Part shown: positions 19,406-29,593 of the stretch, in pieces
Numbering within the stretch: the first letter of the stretch is position 1
Layout: every line of letters begins with the position of its first letter
Assembly (NCBI RefSeq): GCF_018326005.1
Contig: NZ_AP021903.1
Coordinates: 4,448,501 to 4,512,500 of the forward strand
Length of the DNA: 64,000 nucleotides
Reading direction: 5' to 3'
Origin: Pseudomonas sp. Seg1
GTDB lineage: Bacteria > Pseudomonadota > Gammaproteobacteria > Pseudomonadales > Pseudomonadaceae
Translations under genes and position numbers: made by a program
The notes under the pieces: generated by a model
Seen by the model: the letters and a program-made list of their open reading frames with translations, nothing else
Told to the model about the DNA's origin: nothing
The model's database searches: none

Positions 19406-22096
19406 ATGTCCGCGCCCCTGAGTAAACCGTTGGCACCCTCCTGGGTCAGCCGATTCAAGGAACAGAGCCTGGAGCGTGGCCGCCGCTACGCCCTGGAAAA
19501 CCGGGTACGCATCGCGCAAGTAGGCGATGCGACCATCACCGCCAGTTGCGAAGGCTCGGGCGGTAACGTCTACCGTCAGACCATTCACCTACGCGAGTCA
19601 GCCAAAGGCACTTTGCTGCTGGTCGACGCCGCCTGCACCTGCCCAGTTCGCACCAACTGCAAACATTGCGCAGCGGTATTGCTGCAAATCCAGGAAACCC
19701 TCGACTACCCCGCCGCCGCGAAAGACGCCGAACTGCTGGAAAAACTCCAGGCCGTACTGGAAAACCGCAGCCCGAAAGCGCCACCACAAGTGCTGGTGGA
19801 CAACGTGCAGCCGGTGCCACGCCTGTGGCTGGCCAGTGTCGAGTTCAGCGCTTTCGAGCCGCGCAACGGCAAGATGCAGCGCTACATTCAACATCGCGCA
19901 GCGCTGTCGTTCAGCTATCTGGACGAATACGTCAGCGGGCAGAAGAACAGCGATATCCTGATTCGCCAGGAAACCCAGACACTGCGGATAAAACGCCATC
20001 CGGAAGTCGAACAGTCCTACCGGGAGCAGTTACGAATCCTCGGCTTCCGTATCGCCACCCGTCAGAGCAAGGCACTGCCGGAAAGTGCCGGCGAACTGTA
20101 TGAGATGGTCAATGACAGCGCGTGGCTGACCTTTACCCTTAACGATTTGCCGAAGCTGCGCACCCATGGCTGGGAATTGCAGATCGATGAGGAATTCGGC
20201 TTTGATCTGACGGCGGTGGATGACTGGTACGCCACGGTCGAGCAGGCGCCGGAACGCGACTGGTTTGATCTGGAGCTGGGGATCATCGTCAACGGCGAGC
20301 GCTTGAGCCTGCTGCCGATCCTGCTCAACCTGATGCGTTCGCACGCAGAGATTCTCAACCCGGAACGCCTTGCGCGCCGCCGCGATGACGAGCTGATTCT
20401 GGTCAATATTCCGCAGCGCAACAGCGAGCACGGGCCGCTGCAAGTGGCGCTGCCACTCGGGCGATTGAAGCCGGTATTGGCAACTCTGGGCGAGTTCTAC
20501 TTGCAGGAACCGGGTGAAACCACCCTGCGCCTGAGCAGGGCCGACGCAACGCGCCTTAACTCGCTGGAGGGCATTCCGCTGCTGTGGGAGGGCGGCGAGC
20601 AGATCCGCACATTTGCGCAACGTCTGCGCGACATCCGCGACTTCAGCACAGAAGCGCCAGAAGGCTTGAACGCGACGCTGCGCCCCTATCAGCTCGAAGG
20701 CTTGAGCTGGATGCAATCACTGCGACAACTGGAAGTCGGCGGGATTCTCGCGGACGACATGGGTCTGGGTAAAACCCTACAGACCCTGGCGCATATTCTC
20801 AGCGAGAAAAACGCCGGACGACTTGATCGGCCCTGCATGGTGGTGATGCCCACCAGCCTGATTCCGAATTGGCTCGATGAAGCAGCGCATTTTACGCCGC
20901 AGTTGAAAGTGGTCGCGCTATACGGCGCCAGCCGCAAAAAGCACTTCGACAATCTGGCTGATTTTGATCTGATCCTCACCACCTACGCTTTGCTGCCCAA
21001 GGATGTCGAGCGTCTGGCGCAACAGCCGCTGCACGTACTGGTGCTGGACGAAGCGCAATACATCAAGAATCCGAACAGCAAAGCGGCGCAGGCAGCCCGC
21101 GAACTGAATGCCCGCCAGCGCCTGTGCCTGAGCGGTACACCGCTGGAAAACCACCTCGGTGAATTGTGGTCGCTGTTCCACTTCCTGCTGCCAGGCTGGC
21201 TCGGTGACGTCAAAAGCTTCAACGCCGATTACCGTGTGCCCATCGAAAAGCGCGGCAGCGAAGTCAGACTTCAGCACCTCAATGGTCGGATAAAACCGTT
21301 TCTGCTGCGCCGCACCAAGGAACAGGTTGCGACTGAACTGCCGCCGAAGACGGAAATCATCCACTGGGTCGATCTCAACGAAGCCCAGCGCGATGTGTAC
21401 GAAACCATGCGCCTGGCGATGGACAAGAAAGTCCGCGACGAGATCACCCGCAAAGGCGTGGCGCGCAGTCAGATCATCATTCTCGAAGCCTTGCTGAAGC
21501 TGCGTCAGGTTTGCTGTGATTTGCGCCTGGTCAACGACGCCACGCTGCCCGCCCGCGGCAGCACGTCGGGCAAGCTCGATAGCTTGATGGAAATGCTGGA
21601 AGAATTGTTCGAGGAAGGTCGGCGGATTCTGCTGTTTTCGCAGTTCACGTCGATGCTGTCACTGATCGAAAACGAGCTGAAAAAACGCAATGTCGCCTAC
21701 GCACTGTTGACGGGCCAGACCCGTGATCGGCGCACACCGGTGAAGGAATTCCAGAGCGGCAAGCGTCAGATCTTTCTGATCAGTCTGAAGGCTGGCGGTG
21801 TCGGCCTGAACCTGACCGAAGCGGATACCGTGATTCACTACGACCCGTGGTGGAATCCGGCGACCGAGAATCAGGCGACGGACCGTGCGTATCGGATCGG
21901 CCAGGAGAAGCCGGTTTTCGTCTACAAGATGATTGCCCGAGGCACGGTGGAAGAGAAGATTCAGCATCTGCAAAGGGAAAAGTCCGACCTCGCAGCCGGC
22001 GTGCTGGACGGGCGCAAGGCTGGAGACTGGAAGCTGCAGAACGACGATATCGAAGCATTGTTTGCACCGTTGCCGGATAAGCTCGACAAGCGCTGA
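19406..22096 (+). CDS. SWIM zinc finger / SNF2 helicase, paralogue A
   Basis: An 896-residue ATP-dependent DNA or RNA polymerase translocase of the SNF2 family. Near residue 77 is a SWIM finger, CTCPVRTNCKH. The central region (about 100-400) is unassigned. The SNF2 core has Walker A LADDMGLGKT near residue 448, motif II DEAQ near 546, motif III LSGTPLENHLGELW, and motif VI QATDRAYRIGQ near 824. It closes the mfd-csiV operon with an 11-base gap. A second protein of the same type is encoded convergently 150 bases away. RapA-like and chromatin-remodeller-like roles are both possible; the substrate is unknown. Confidence 0.9.
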   Translation: MSAPLSKPLAPSWVSRFKEQSLERGRRYALENRVRIAQVGDATITASCEGSGGNVYRQTIHLRESAKGTLLLVDAACTCPVRTNCKHCAAVLLQIQETLDYPAAAKDAELLEKLQAVLENRSPKAPPQVLVDNVQPVPRLWLASVEFSAFEPRNGKMQRYIQHRAALSFSYLDEYVSGQKNSDILIRQETQTLRIKRHPEVEQSYREQLRILGFRIATRQSKALPESAGELYEMVNDSAWLTFTLNDLPKLRTHGWELQIDEEFGFDLTAVDDWYATVEQAPERDWFDLELGIIVNGERLSLLPILLNLMRSHAEILNPERLARRRDDELILVNIPQRNSEHGPLQVALPLGRLKPVLATLGEFYLQEPGETTLRLSRADATRLNSLEGIPLLWEGGEQIRTFAQRLRDIRDFSTEAPEGLNATLRPYQLEGLSWMQSLRQLEVGGILADDMGLGKTLQTLAHILSEKNAGRLDRPCMVVMPTSLIPNWLDEAAHFTPQLKVVALYGASRKKHFDNLADFDLILTTYALLPKDVERLAQQPLHVLVLDEAQYIKNPNSKAAQAARELNARQRLCLSGTPLENHLGELWSLFHFLLPGWLGDVKSFNADYRVPIEKRGSEVRLQHLNGRIKPFLLRRTKEQVATELPPKTEIIHWVDLNEAQRDVYETMRLAMDKKVRDEITRKGVARSQIIILEALLKLRQVCCDLRLVNDATLPARGSTSGKLDSLMEMLEELFEEGRRILLFSQFTSMLSLIENELKKRNVAYALLTGQTRDRRTPVKEFQSGKRQIFLISLKAGGVGLNLTEADTVIHYDPWWNPATENQATDRAYRIGQEKPVFVYKMIARGTVEEKIQHLQREKSDLAAGVLDGRKAGDWKLQNDDIEALFAPLPDKLDKR

Positions 22097-22120
22097 GATC
22101 TGCTTTTTCAGATAAATAGC

Positions 22121-22212
22121 CATCGCAGGCAAGCCAGCTCCCACAGTGATTTAGGGTTGAACACTATTTTGTGAACAATACGAAACCTGTGGGAGCTGGC
22201 TTGCCAGCAATG
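22121..22212. repeat. REPIN between two convergent SNF2 genes
   Basis: Inverted REP units of the GGCAAGCCAGCTCCCACAG family, with about 40 bases between them. It fills most of the 149-base gap between the two helicase genes and may terminate both. Confidence 0.87.
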
Positions 22213-22245
22213 GGGCCATCCGATACTGCCCTCCGATTTAGGCTA

Positions 22246-25200
22246 TCACTCCCTGGAACCAGGTAATGGCGCAAACAGTGCTTCGATATCACTCTGCTCC
22301 AGCTTCCAGCCGCCCGTCGTTCCGCCCTCAAGCACCGCTCCGGCCAACGCCGCTTTCTCCTGTTGCAGCGCCTGTATTTTTTCCTCCACCGTGCCGCGAG
22401 CGATCAGCTTGTAAACGAACACCGGGTTGTTTTGCCCGATTCGATACGCCCGATCAGTGGCCTGATTTTCCACCGCCGGATTCCACCAAGGGTCGAAGTG
22501 AATCACCGTGTCCGCAGCGGTCAGGTTCAAACCGGTACCTCCGGCCTTCAAACTGATCAGAAACAGCGGCACCTTGCCGCCCTGAAAATCCTTCACCGGC
22601 GTGCGTCGATCCGTGGTTTCGCCGGTCAGCAGCGAATAGCCAATGTCACGTTGCTGCAATTCTTCCTCGATCAAGGCGAGCATCGAGGTGAACTGCGAAA
22701 ACAACAGGATCCGGCGACCTTCGCTGAGCAGCTCGTCAAGCATTTCCATCAAGCTGACCAACTTGCCACTGCCGGAGCGCAGCGCCTTCGCCGTCAGCGG
22801 CATGTTGATCAGGCGCAAGTCGCAACAGACCTGACGCAGCTTGAGCAATGCATCAAGAATGATGATCTGACTGCGCGCCACGCCACTGCGGGCAATTTCG
22901 TCGCGCACTTTTTTGTCCATCGCCACACGAACGGTTTCATAGACGTCGCGCTGGCCGTCGCTGAGATCGACCCAATGGACAATTTCGGTTTTCGGTGGCA
23001 ATTCAGTGGCGACCTGATCCTTTTTGCGGCGCAGCAAAAACGGCTTGATGCGCGCTGTCAGGTGCTGCATGCGCTGAACATTGCCGTGCTTCTCGATTGG
23101 CGTGCGGTAATCGCGATTGAAGGACTTGCTGTCGCCGAGCCAACCGGGCATGAGGAAATGAAACTGCGACCAAAGCTCGCCCAAGTGGTTTTCCAATGGC
23201 GTGCCGCTCAGGCACAAGCGCTGGCGGGCCTGCAAGTCGCGCGCGGCCTGCGCGGCTTTGCTGAGCGGGTTCTTGATGTTCTGCGCTTCGTCGAGAATCA
23301 GCACGCTCCACGTCTGCGGCTGCAAGACCTCCAGATCCCTCGGCAACAACGCGTAAGTGGTCAGTACCAAATCGTACTCAGCCAGATCAGCGAAATCCTT
23401 TTGCCGCCCCGAGCCGTGCAGCGCCAATACTTTCAACTGGGGGGTGAAACGCTCGGCCTCGTCGAGCCAGTTGGGAATAAGGCTGGTCGGCATCACCGCC
23501 AGTGCCGGGCAATCGAGGCGTCCGGCGTGTTTTTCCGTGAGCAGATGCGCCAAGGTTTGCAGCGTTTTGCCCAGACCCATGTCATCGCCCAGAATGCCGC
23601 CTACTTCAAGCTCGCGTAGGGTTTGCATCCAGTTCAGACCTTCGAGCTGATACGGGCGCAGTTGCGCGTTAAGGCCGGCCGGCGCAGCGACGTGGGTGTG
23701 ACTGGCGTTCTGCAGGCGCTTGGCAAAGGTGCGCAGCCGCTCGCCACCCTGCCAATCCAGCGGTACGCCATCGAGCATACTCAAGCGCGCGGCGTCCGGG
23801 ACACTCAAGCGCAGTGCATCGCCCTGATGACCGCCCAGGTACAACTCGCCCAGCGTGGCCATCAGCGGTTTGACCCGACTCAGCGGCAGCGCGACCTTGG
23901 CGCCCGATGGGTCGCCAAAACCGCTGGGCTTCAGTTCGATCAGGAGTTTTTCGTCATCGCTGCGTTGTGCCAGATTGACCGGGTCAAGCAAGCGCGGCTG
24001 GGTGCGCAACAAGTGCAGAAGGATCGGTAGCAAACTGTAGCGCTGGCCATTGACGACAATACCCAACTGCAAATCAAACCACTGATGGCCAGCCTCTTCC
24101 TCGACCTCGGCGTACCAATGCTCGACTGGCTGCACATTGAAATGAAAGCCGGGACTGATCTCGACTTCCCAGTTCAAGGCGCACAGCGTGGCAAGCCCTT
24201 CGTGCATAAACCCGAGCCAGGCGGAATCATCCGGCAACGTGAACATCTCGCCGGGACGATCCAGCGAACTCTTGCGGGTGGCTTTCTTGAAGCCGTGCTT
24301 TTGCAGAATCTGGCGCAGTTTCTTTTCCACCGCAGGCTGGCGTTGAATGCGCTGGGTTTCGGTACCGTTGAGGATCATTACTTCCGGGTTGCGATCCACC
24401 GTCGGCTGGCCGTTGTAGGTAAACACCAGAGCGGCGCGGTGCTCAAGAACGTATTCCCAGCGCGAGCGCTCCCGACCGCTGACGAGGGTGAGTTGCGGCT
24501 GCGGAAGTACGTCGTCGATGACTCGTTCGGTCAGTTGGTGGGGCGGCGGGATTCTCGTTGCGGCGCTCATGCGATGACTGAACTGCATGGCCTGACGCGC
24601 CGGAATGTCAGGCGCCAGAGTCAAATGACTGGCCAGTTTTTCTTCCAGCTCATTGAACAGAGGGCCAATCTGCCGCTGTTCACGATCCAGGTAATAAAGC
24701 GGCTCCAGCGCCAGCACGGTTTCCTGCGCTGCCTCGGCACTGCTCCACTGCGCGCGGAACCCGCCGTCGGCCTGCTCGGCCCAGGCGAACTGGCCTATGC
24801 GTTTCGCGCCCGGCACCAACGGTCGCAGATCCACGAAATCGAGGAAAAGCCGCGAGGTGCGCAGGAGCATTTCCAGCAGTTCGGCACCGCTGCTGCCTTC
24901 CAGCGGATAGCCGCTGTAATAGGCGTGGTGCGAGTGCATGGCAACCAGCAGCCTGGCGACGCGCAGATCCAGCTCGGACAGGTAGCCGGGCTGACGCGTG
25001 AGCATTTCCGCTAGCGAATACATCGGTTTGACTTCGCGTAACTCGCCGCTCTTAAGCTGGGAGACCTTGAAAATATCGAGCAGCCACTTGCCGCTCACTG
25101 ACGTTGGCTTGAGCTTGTAAAACAGGCGCGTGCCTGCGGTTTGCGCGCCTTCTTCAGCGGGCTTGGCCGGCACGGGGATGGTCGAAAGCCAATGTTCCAG

Positions 25201-25539
25201 CGCCCGCCCCAACTGGATCTGTGCGTCATTTTCAGACGCCTCATGATCACTGCCCTGCAGGTGATAAAGCACCGCAGCGCAGTGCTTGCAGTCGATTGCG
25301 ACAGGACAGGTGCACAGGCAACGCAAGTTGACGGAACCCCGCCGATCTTCGGACAGGTAAATGGTTTGTTCATACGCCTGATCTTCCGAGCCGACGCAGA
25401 ATGCCTCGATCTTCCTGTCATCGATCTCGATGATCTCTACCCGATCACCGGCGGCATAAGCCCGAGCCTTGACCAGGGCATTGCTAGTGAATGCCCGAGC
25501 CCAGGCCAACGACTTAAGCTGTTCGATGAGAATGCTCAT
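22246..25539 (-). CDS. SWIM zinc finger / SNF2 helicase, paralogue B
   Basis: A 1097-residue relative of the 896-residue helicase at 19406-22096. It has the SWIM finger CLCTCPVAIDCKH near residue 76, Walker A LGDDMGLGKT near 650 (Gly replaces Ala before the Asp pair), DEAQ near 749, LSGTPLENHLGELW and QATDRAYRIGQ near 1025. The C-terminal 450 residues are visibly very similar between the two; most of the extra length lies between the SWIM finger and the SNF2 core. It starts 9 bases after the MTIP stop, and so forms the end of the psrA-nagZ-MTIP unit. Its function is unknown beyond ATP-driven translocation on nucleic acid. Confidence 0.9.
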   Translation of the reverse strand: MSILIEQLKSLAWARAFTSNALVKARAYAAGDRVEIIEIDDRKIEAFCVGSEDQAYEQTIYLSEDRRGSVNLRCLCTCPVAIDCKHCAAVLYHLQGSDHEASENDAQIQLGRALEHWLSTIPVPAKPAEEGAQTAGTRLFYKLKPTSVSGKWLLDIFKVSQLKSGELREVKPMYSLAEMLTRQPGYLSELDLRVARLLVAMHSHHAYYSGYPLEGSSGAELLEMLLRTSRLFLDFVDLRPLVPGAKRIGQFAWAEQADGGFRAQWSSAEAAQETVLALEPLYYLDREQRQIGPLFNELEEKLASHLTLAPDIPARQAMQFSHRMSAATRIPPPHQLTERVIDDVLPQPQLTLVSGRERSRWEYVLEHRAALVFTYNGQPTVDRNPEVMILNGTETQRIQRQPAVEKKLRQILQKHGFKKATRKSSLDRPGEMFTLPDDSAWLGFMHEGLATLCALNWEVEISPGFHFNVQPVEHWYAEVEEEAGHQWFDLQLGIVVNGQRYSLLPILLHLLRTQPRLLDPVNLAQRSDDEKLLIELKPSGFGDPSGAKVALPLSRVKPLMATLGELYLGGHQGDALRLSVPDAARLSMLDGVPLDWQGGERLRTFAKRLQNASHTHVAAPAGLNAQLRPYQLEGLNWMQTLRELEVGGILGDDMGLGKTLQTLAHLLTEKHAGRLDCPALAVMPTSLIPNWLDEAERFTPQLKVLALHGSGRQKDFADLAEYDLVLTTYALLPRDLEVLQPQTWSVLILDEAQNIKNPLSKAAQAARDLQARQRLCLSGTPLENHLGELWSQFHFLMPGWLGDSKSFNRDYRTPIEKHGNVQRMQHLTARIKPFLLRRKKDQVATELPPKTEIVHWVDLSDGQRDVYETVRVAMDKKVRDEIARSGVARSQIIILDALLKLRQVCCDLRLINMPLTAKALRSGSGKLVSLMEMLDELLSEGRRILLFSQFTSMLALIEEELQQRDIGYSLLTGETTDRRTPVKDFQGGKVPLFLISLKAGGTGLNLTAADTVIHFDPWWNPAVENQATDRAYRIGQNNPVFVYKLIARGTVEEKIQALQQEKAALAGAVLEGGTTGGWKLEQSDIEALFAPLPGSRE

Positions 25540-25548
25540 GGGCAGTCC

Positions 25549-26298
<750 letters not shown>

Positions 26299-27309
26299 TT
26301 AATCAATCAGTTGAGCGTCTTTGAGCGCGCCGATGGCGGTGAGCCAGCGCGGATCCTGACGGTAATCGGTGCTGGCAAACGACTGGCCGCGCATCCGCGC
26401 GATACGCGCAGACGGCTTGACTTTCATGCGTTGCACGGCGCTCAGGGCCAGTTCGGCAGCGGCGCGGTCGTTGCACACCAGGCCCATATCGCAACCGGCG
26501 CTGAGCGCCGCCTCGATGCGGCTGGCAGCATCGCCGACCACATGGGCGCCAGCCATCGACAGGTCATCGCTGAAGATCACACCGTCAAACTGCAATTCGC
26601 CGCGCAGGATGTCCTGTAACCAGCGCCGGGAGAAGCCGGCTGGCTGCGAATCGACTTGCGGGTAAATGACGTGAGCCGGCATGACGGCGGCCAGTTGCTT
26701 GCTGAGCCTGGCGAACGGCACGAGGTCGTTGGCGCGGATCTCTTCGAGACTGCGCTCGTCGTTGGGGATGGCGACGTGGGAATCGGCCTCGGCCCAGCCA
26801 TGACCCGGGAAGTGCTTGCCGGTGGCAGCCATTCCTGCGCTGTTCATGCCGCGAATGAACGCCCCGGCGAGCAGCGCGGCACGTTCGGGATCGCCCTCAA
26901 ATGAACGGGTGCCGACCACGGCGCTACGCTGGTAATCGAGATCCAGCACAGGTGCGAAGCTCAGATCGAGCCCGACTGCCAGCACTTCGGTGGCCATGAT
27001 CCAGCCACATTGCTCGGCCAGATACTCGGCATTCGGATTGTCGGCGATGGCGCGCATGGCCGGCAGACGTACAAAGCCCTGACGCAGACGCTGCACGCGA
27101 CCGCCCTCTTGATCCACCGCCAGCAGCAAGTCCGGGCGAACCGCGCGGATCGCCGCGCTCAGCTCACGCACCTGGCGTGGGTGCTCGATGTTGCGGGCAA
27201 AAATGATCAGGCCACCCACTTCGGGCTGACGCAACAATTGGCGATCTTCAGCCGTCAGCCAGGTACCGGCGACGTCCACCATCAACGAGCCTTGCAGGCC
27301 AGCAGTCAT
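26299..27309 (-). CDS. nagZ: Beta-N-acetylhexosaminidase NagZ
   Basis: A 336-residue cytoplasmic glycoside hydrolase family 3 enzyme that removes GlcNAc from muropeptides during cell-wall recycling; its product controls AmpR and ampC in pseudomonads. Family motifs are VDQEGGRVQRL, the catalytic-loop KHFPGHGWAEADSH, and FSDDLSMAGA with the nucleophile Asp. There is no signal peptide. The ATG at 27309 overlaps the stop of a 37-codon ORF (ATGA). It is followed closely by the MTIP gene. It corresponds to PA3005. Confidence 0.95.
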   Translation of the reverse strand: MTAGLQGSLMVDVAGTWLTAEDRQLLRQPEVGGLIIFARNIEHPRQVRELSAAIRAVRPDLLLAVDQEGGRVQRLRQGFVRLPAMRAIADNPNAEYLAEQCGWIMATEVLAVGLDLSFAPVLDLDYQRSAVVGTRSFEGDPERAALLAGAFIRGMNSAGMAATGKHFPGHGWAEADSHVAIPNDERSLEEIRANDLVPFARLSKQLAAVMPAHVIYPQVDSQPAGFSRRWLQDILRGELQFDGVIFSDDLSMAGAHVVGDAASRIEAALSAGCDMGLVCNDRAAAELALSAVQRMKVKPSARIARMRGQSFASTDYRQDPRWLTAIGALKDAQLID

Positions 27310-27419
27310 AGAGATTCCTTGAAAACTAAAAACCCGATCCGCACGAAATCGCCACCGAGGGCGGTGCCCGGCAGGTCGGCGATATCGATGGAGAACGGGT
27401 TCAGAACGAGAGTCGGCAT
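27306..27419 (-). CDS. Possible 37-residue protein coupled to nagZ
   Basis: A short ORF fills the psrA-nagZ gap: it starts with ATG at 27419 (MPTLVLNPFSIDIADLPG) and its TGA overlaps the nagZ ATG as ATGA, the usual sign of coupled translation. No good ribosome site precedes it, which weakens the case. The peptide is not recognised; it has no signal sequence or long hydrophobic run. It could be a small protein or only a leader that sets nagZ translation. Confidence 0.45.
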   Translation of the reverse strand: MPTLVLNPFSIDIADLPGTALGGDFVRIGFLVFKESL

Positions 27420-27467
27420 GGGCGGCTAGCTTAGCGGATACAAGCTGCCGCGCCCACCCGTGCGCGG

Positions 27468-28175
27468 TTAAACCTTGGCGGCTACCGGCGTTGACTTGCT
27501 GCGGGGCCGCAGTTGCGCAGTCGCCATGGCCGCATCAGTGACACCAGTTTCGGCTCGCATGCCCGCAGCGAGGAACGGCACCATCAGGCGCATGACCTGC
27601 TCAATGGAGGTGTTGACGCCGAAATCGGTCTCGGCAATCGCACGCAAGGCCTTGATGCCGGACATGCTGAACGCTGCGGCGCCGAGCATGAAATGCACGC
27701 GCCAGAACAATTCGATAGGAGGAATGCGGGGTGCCGCTTCGTTGACCAGCAGCATGTAACGGCGGAACACCTTGCCGTACATGTCTTCCAGATAACGGCG
27801 CAAGTGGCCCTGGCTCTGGCTGAACGCGAGGCCCAGCAAGCGCATGAAAATCGACAGATCGTTGCCGCTGCGTGGTTGAACCACGAGGGCCTGTTCGACG
27901 AGGATTTCCAGCAGTTCTTCCAGAGTCGGCTTGTTTTCAGGCTTGGCCTGACGGCGCTCCAGCTCTTTGTCGAGGCTGATGCAGAACGGCCCGAGGAACC
28001 GCGAAAAAACCGCCTGAATCAGCGCTTTCTTGGAGCCGAAGTGATAGTTAACCGCTGCCAGGTTGACGCCAGCCTTGCTGGTGATCAAACGCAATGAGGT
28101 TTCAGCGAAACCTTTCTCCGCGAACAACTGCTCGGCAGCATCAAGAATGCGTTCAACGGTTTCCGACTGGGCCAT
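27468..28175 (-). CDS. psrA: TetR-family fatty-acid-responsive regulator PsrA
   Basis: A 235-residue regulator with an N-terminal TetR helix-turn-helix (about residues 10-55, AGVNLAAVNYHFGSKKALIQAVF) and a ligand domain. PsrA binds long-chain fatty acids, represses fad genes and itself, and activates rpoS in pseudomonads. I chose the ATG at 28175, giving MAQSETVERILDAAEQLF, because GGAG lies seven bases upstream; the ORF can be extended by six codons. Two PsrA-type boxes lie just upstream. It corresponds to PA3006 and is divergent from lexA. Confidence 0.94.
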   Translation of the reverse strand: MAQSETVERILDAAEQLFAEKGFAETSLRLITSKAGVNLAAVNYHFGSKKALIQAVFSRFLGPFCISLDKELERRQAKPENKPTLEELLEILVEQALVVQPRSGNDLSIFMRLLGLAFSQSQGHLRRYLEDMYGKVFRRYMLLVNEAAPRIPPIELFWRVHFMLGAAAFSMSGIKALRAIAETDFGVNTSIEQVMRLMVPFLAAGMRAETGVTDAAMATAQLRPRSKSTPVAAKV

Positions 28176-28190
28176 GGCTACTCCGCCTGA

Positions 28191-28217
28191 CAAACACTTG
28201 TTTGAAACATACGTTTC
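28191..28217 (-). promoter_or_regulatory. Two overlapping PsrA operators
   Basis: CAAACACTTGTTTG (28191-28204) and GAAACATACGTTTC (28204-28217) both fit the PsrA consensus (G/C)AAAC-N2-4-GTTT(G/C) and share one base. They sit 16-42 bases before the psrA start, which fits autorepression. Confidence 0.8.
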
Positions 28218-28342
28218 AGCCTGTGCGTTGTCAAGCCTGCCGGTTCGTTTTGGGAATGGTCGGTCAGCTATTTAACCACACAAGGTCAACGCATTAATAA
28301 GCCGATAGGTCGACCGTCCGGCGGCGTGCAAAAAAACGAGCA

Positions 28343-28394
28343 TTGCCAAGACCGCTTCACTGTATATAATCCCAGTCACTGTATAAAAAGACAG
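28343..28394 (+). promoter_or_regulatory. lexA promoter with two SOS boxes
   Basis: TTGCCA (28343-28348), a 16-base spacer and TATAAT (28365-28370) form the promoter. SOS boxes CTG-N10-CAG lie at 28360-28375, overlapping the -10 element, and at 28379-28394. A pair of boxes at lexA is usual and gives autorepression by LexA. Confidence 0.88.
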
Positions 28395-28404
28395 AGCGAT
28401 CATT

Positions 28405-29013
28405 ATGCTAAAGCTGACGCCACGCCAAGCCGAGATTCTGGCCTTCATCAAACGTTGCCTCGAAGACAACGGCTACCCGCCAACCCGCGCGGAAATCGCT
28501 CAGGAGCTGGGTTTCAAGTCGCCCAACGCGGCGGAAGAACACCTCAAGGCACTGGCCCGCAAGGGCGCCATCGAAATGACCCCTGGCGCTTCTCGCGGCA
28601 TTCGCATCCCCGGCTTTGAAGCCAAGCCCGACGACTCTACCCTGCCAATCATTGGCCGGGTCGCTGCCGGTGCACCGATCCTCGCCCAGCAGCACATCGA
28701 GGAATCCTGCAACATCAATCCAGCGTTCTTCCACCCTCGCGCCGACTACCTGCTGCGCGTGCACGGCATGAGCATGAAGGACATCGGCATTTTCGACGGC
28801 GACCTGCTCGCTGTTCATACCACTCGCGAAGCACGTAATGGTCAGGTTGTCGTCGCCCGTATCGGCGATGAAGTGACCGTCAAACGCTTCAAGCGTGAAG
28901 GTAGCAAAGTCTGGCTGATTGCCGAAAACCCTGAGTTCGCCCCTATCGAAGTCGACCTGAAAGATCAGGAACTGGTGATCGAAGGCTTGAGTGTCGGCGT
29001 AATCCGCCGCTAA
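28405..29013 (+). CDS. lexA: SOS repressor LexA
   Basis: A 202-residue repressor and self-cleaving peptidase (S24). Residues 1-65 form the winged helix-turn-helix ([22 protein letters not shown]). The cleavage site is Ala88-Gly89 in GRVAAGAP. The catalytic dyad is Ser123 in GMSMKD and Lys160 in VTVKRFK. RecA-DNA filaments trigger self-cleavage and release the SOS genes. Two SOS boxes stand before it, and sulA follows after 10 bases in the same unit. It corresponds to PA3007. Confidence 0.98.
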   Translation: MLKLTPRQAEILAFIKRCLEDNGYPPTRAEIAQELGFKSPNAAEEHLKALARKGAIEMTPGASRGIRIPGFEAKPDDSTLPIIGRVAAGAPILAQQHIEESCNINPAFFHPRADYLLRVHGMSMKDIGIFDGDLLAVHTTREARNGQVVVARIGDEVTVKRFKREGSKVWLIAENPEFAPIEVDLKDQELVIEGLSVGVIRR

Positions 29014-29023
29014 AGGAGGCTTT

Positions 29024-29497
29024 ATGCAGTTCCCACACACCCCTCAGCAAACACAACTGCCTTTATTCGAAGCGTTTCTGGCGCAACCGATGGCGCCGAT
29101 CCTGAAAGATGTGGTCGAACGCCCCTGGAATGCCGAACCTGAAGTATTCAGTGAGCTGTCACTGCGCGGTGCGACCGGGAACTGTTTGAACCTGCTGGCC
29201 CCGATCCTTCGTGAATTGAGCGACGATCAGGACGCACGCTGGCTGACACTGATCGCGCCGCCTGCCAGCCTGACCCAATCGTGGCTGCGCGATGCTGGCC
29301 TTAACCGCGAACGCATTTTGCTGCTGCAACCGCGAGGCATTCAAAGCGCTCAGCAACTCGCTTGCGAAGCCTTGCGACTGGGTCGCAGCCACACAGTGGT
29401 CACCTGGCTAAACCCGTTGAACACAAGTTCACGGCAACAACTGATCAGCGCTGCACGCATGGGCGACGCTCAAAGCCTGAACATTCGATTGGGTTGA
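29024..29497 (+). CDS. sulA: SOS cell-division inhibitor SulA
   Basis: A 157-residue protein that blocks FtsZ assembly during the SOS response. The core has the RecA-like SulA pattern: ELSLRGATGNCLNLLAPILRELS, then WLTLIAPPASLTQSWLRDAG, then HTVVTWLNPL. It lies 10 bases after lexA with an AAAGGAGG ribosome site and should be co-transcribed from the LexA-controlled promoter. It corresponds to PA3008. It is shorter and more divergent than the E. coli protein, but position supports it. Confidence 0.9.
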   Translation: MQFPHTPQQTQLPLFEAFLAQPMAPILKDVVERPWNAEPEVFSELSLRGATGNCLNLLAPILRELSDDQDARWLTLIAPPASLTQSWLRDAGLNRERILLLQPRGIQSAQQLACEALRLGRSHTVVTWLNPLNTSSRQQLISAARMGDAQSLNIRLG

Positions 29498-29528
29498 TCA
29501 CAAGTTAAGCGCGCTGTGTGAAGCGCAG

Positions 29529-29552
29529 GGCTTCTCCAAGGACAGAGAAGCC
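29529..29552 (+). terminator. Hairpin after sulA
   Basis: GGCTTCTC and GAGAAGCC form an 8-bp stem around 8 bases, 31 bases after the sulA stop. There is no U tract, so it is a weak terminator candidate. Confidence 0.35.
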
Positions 29553-29593
29553 GATCTGAAGCGGTCTCGACAAGAACCTGAAGCAGCCGGGAA

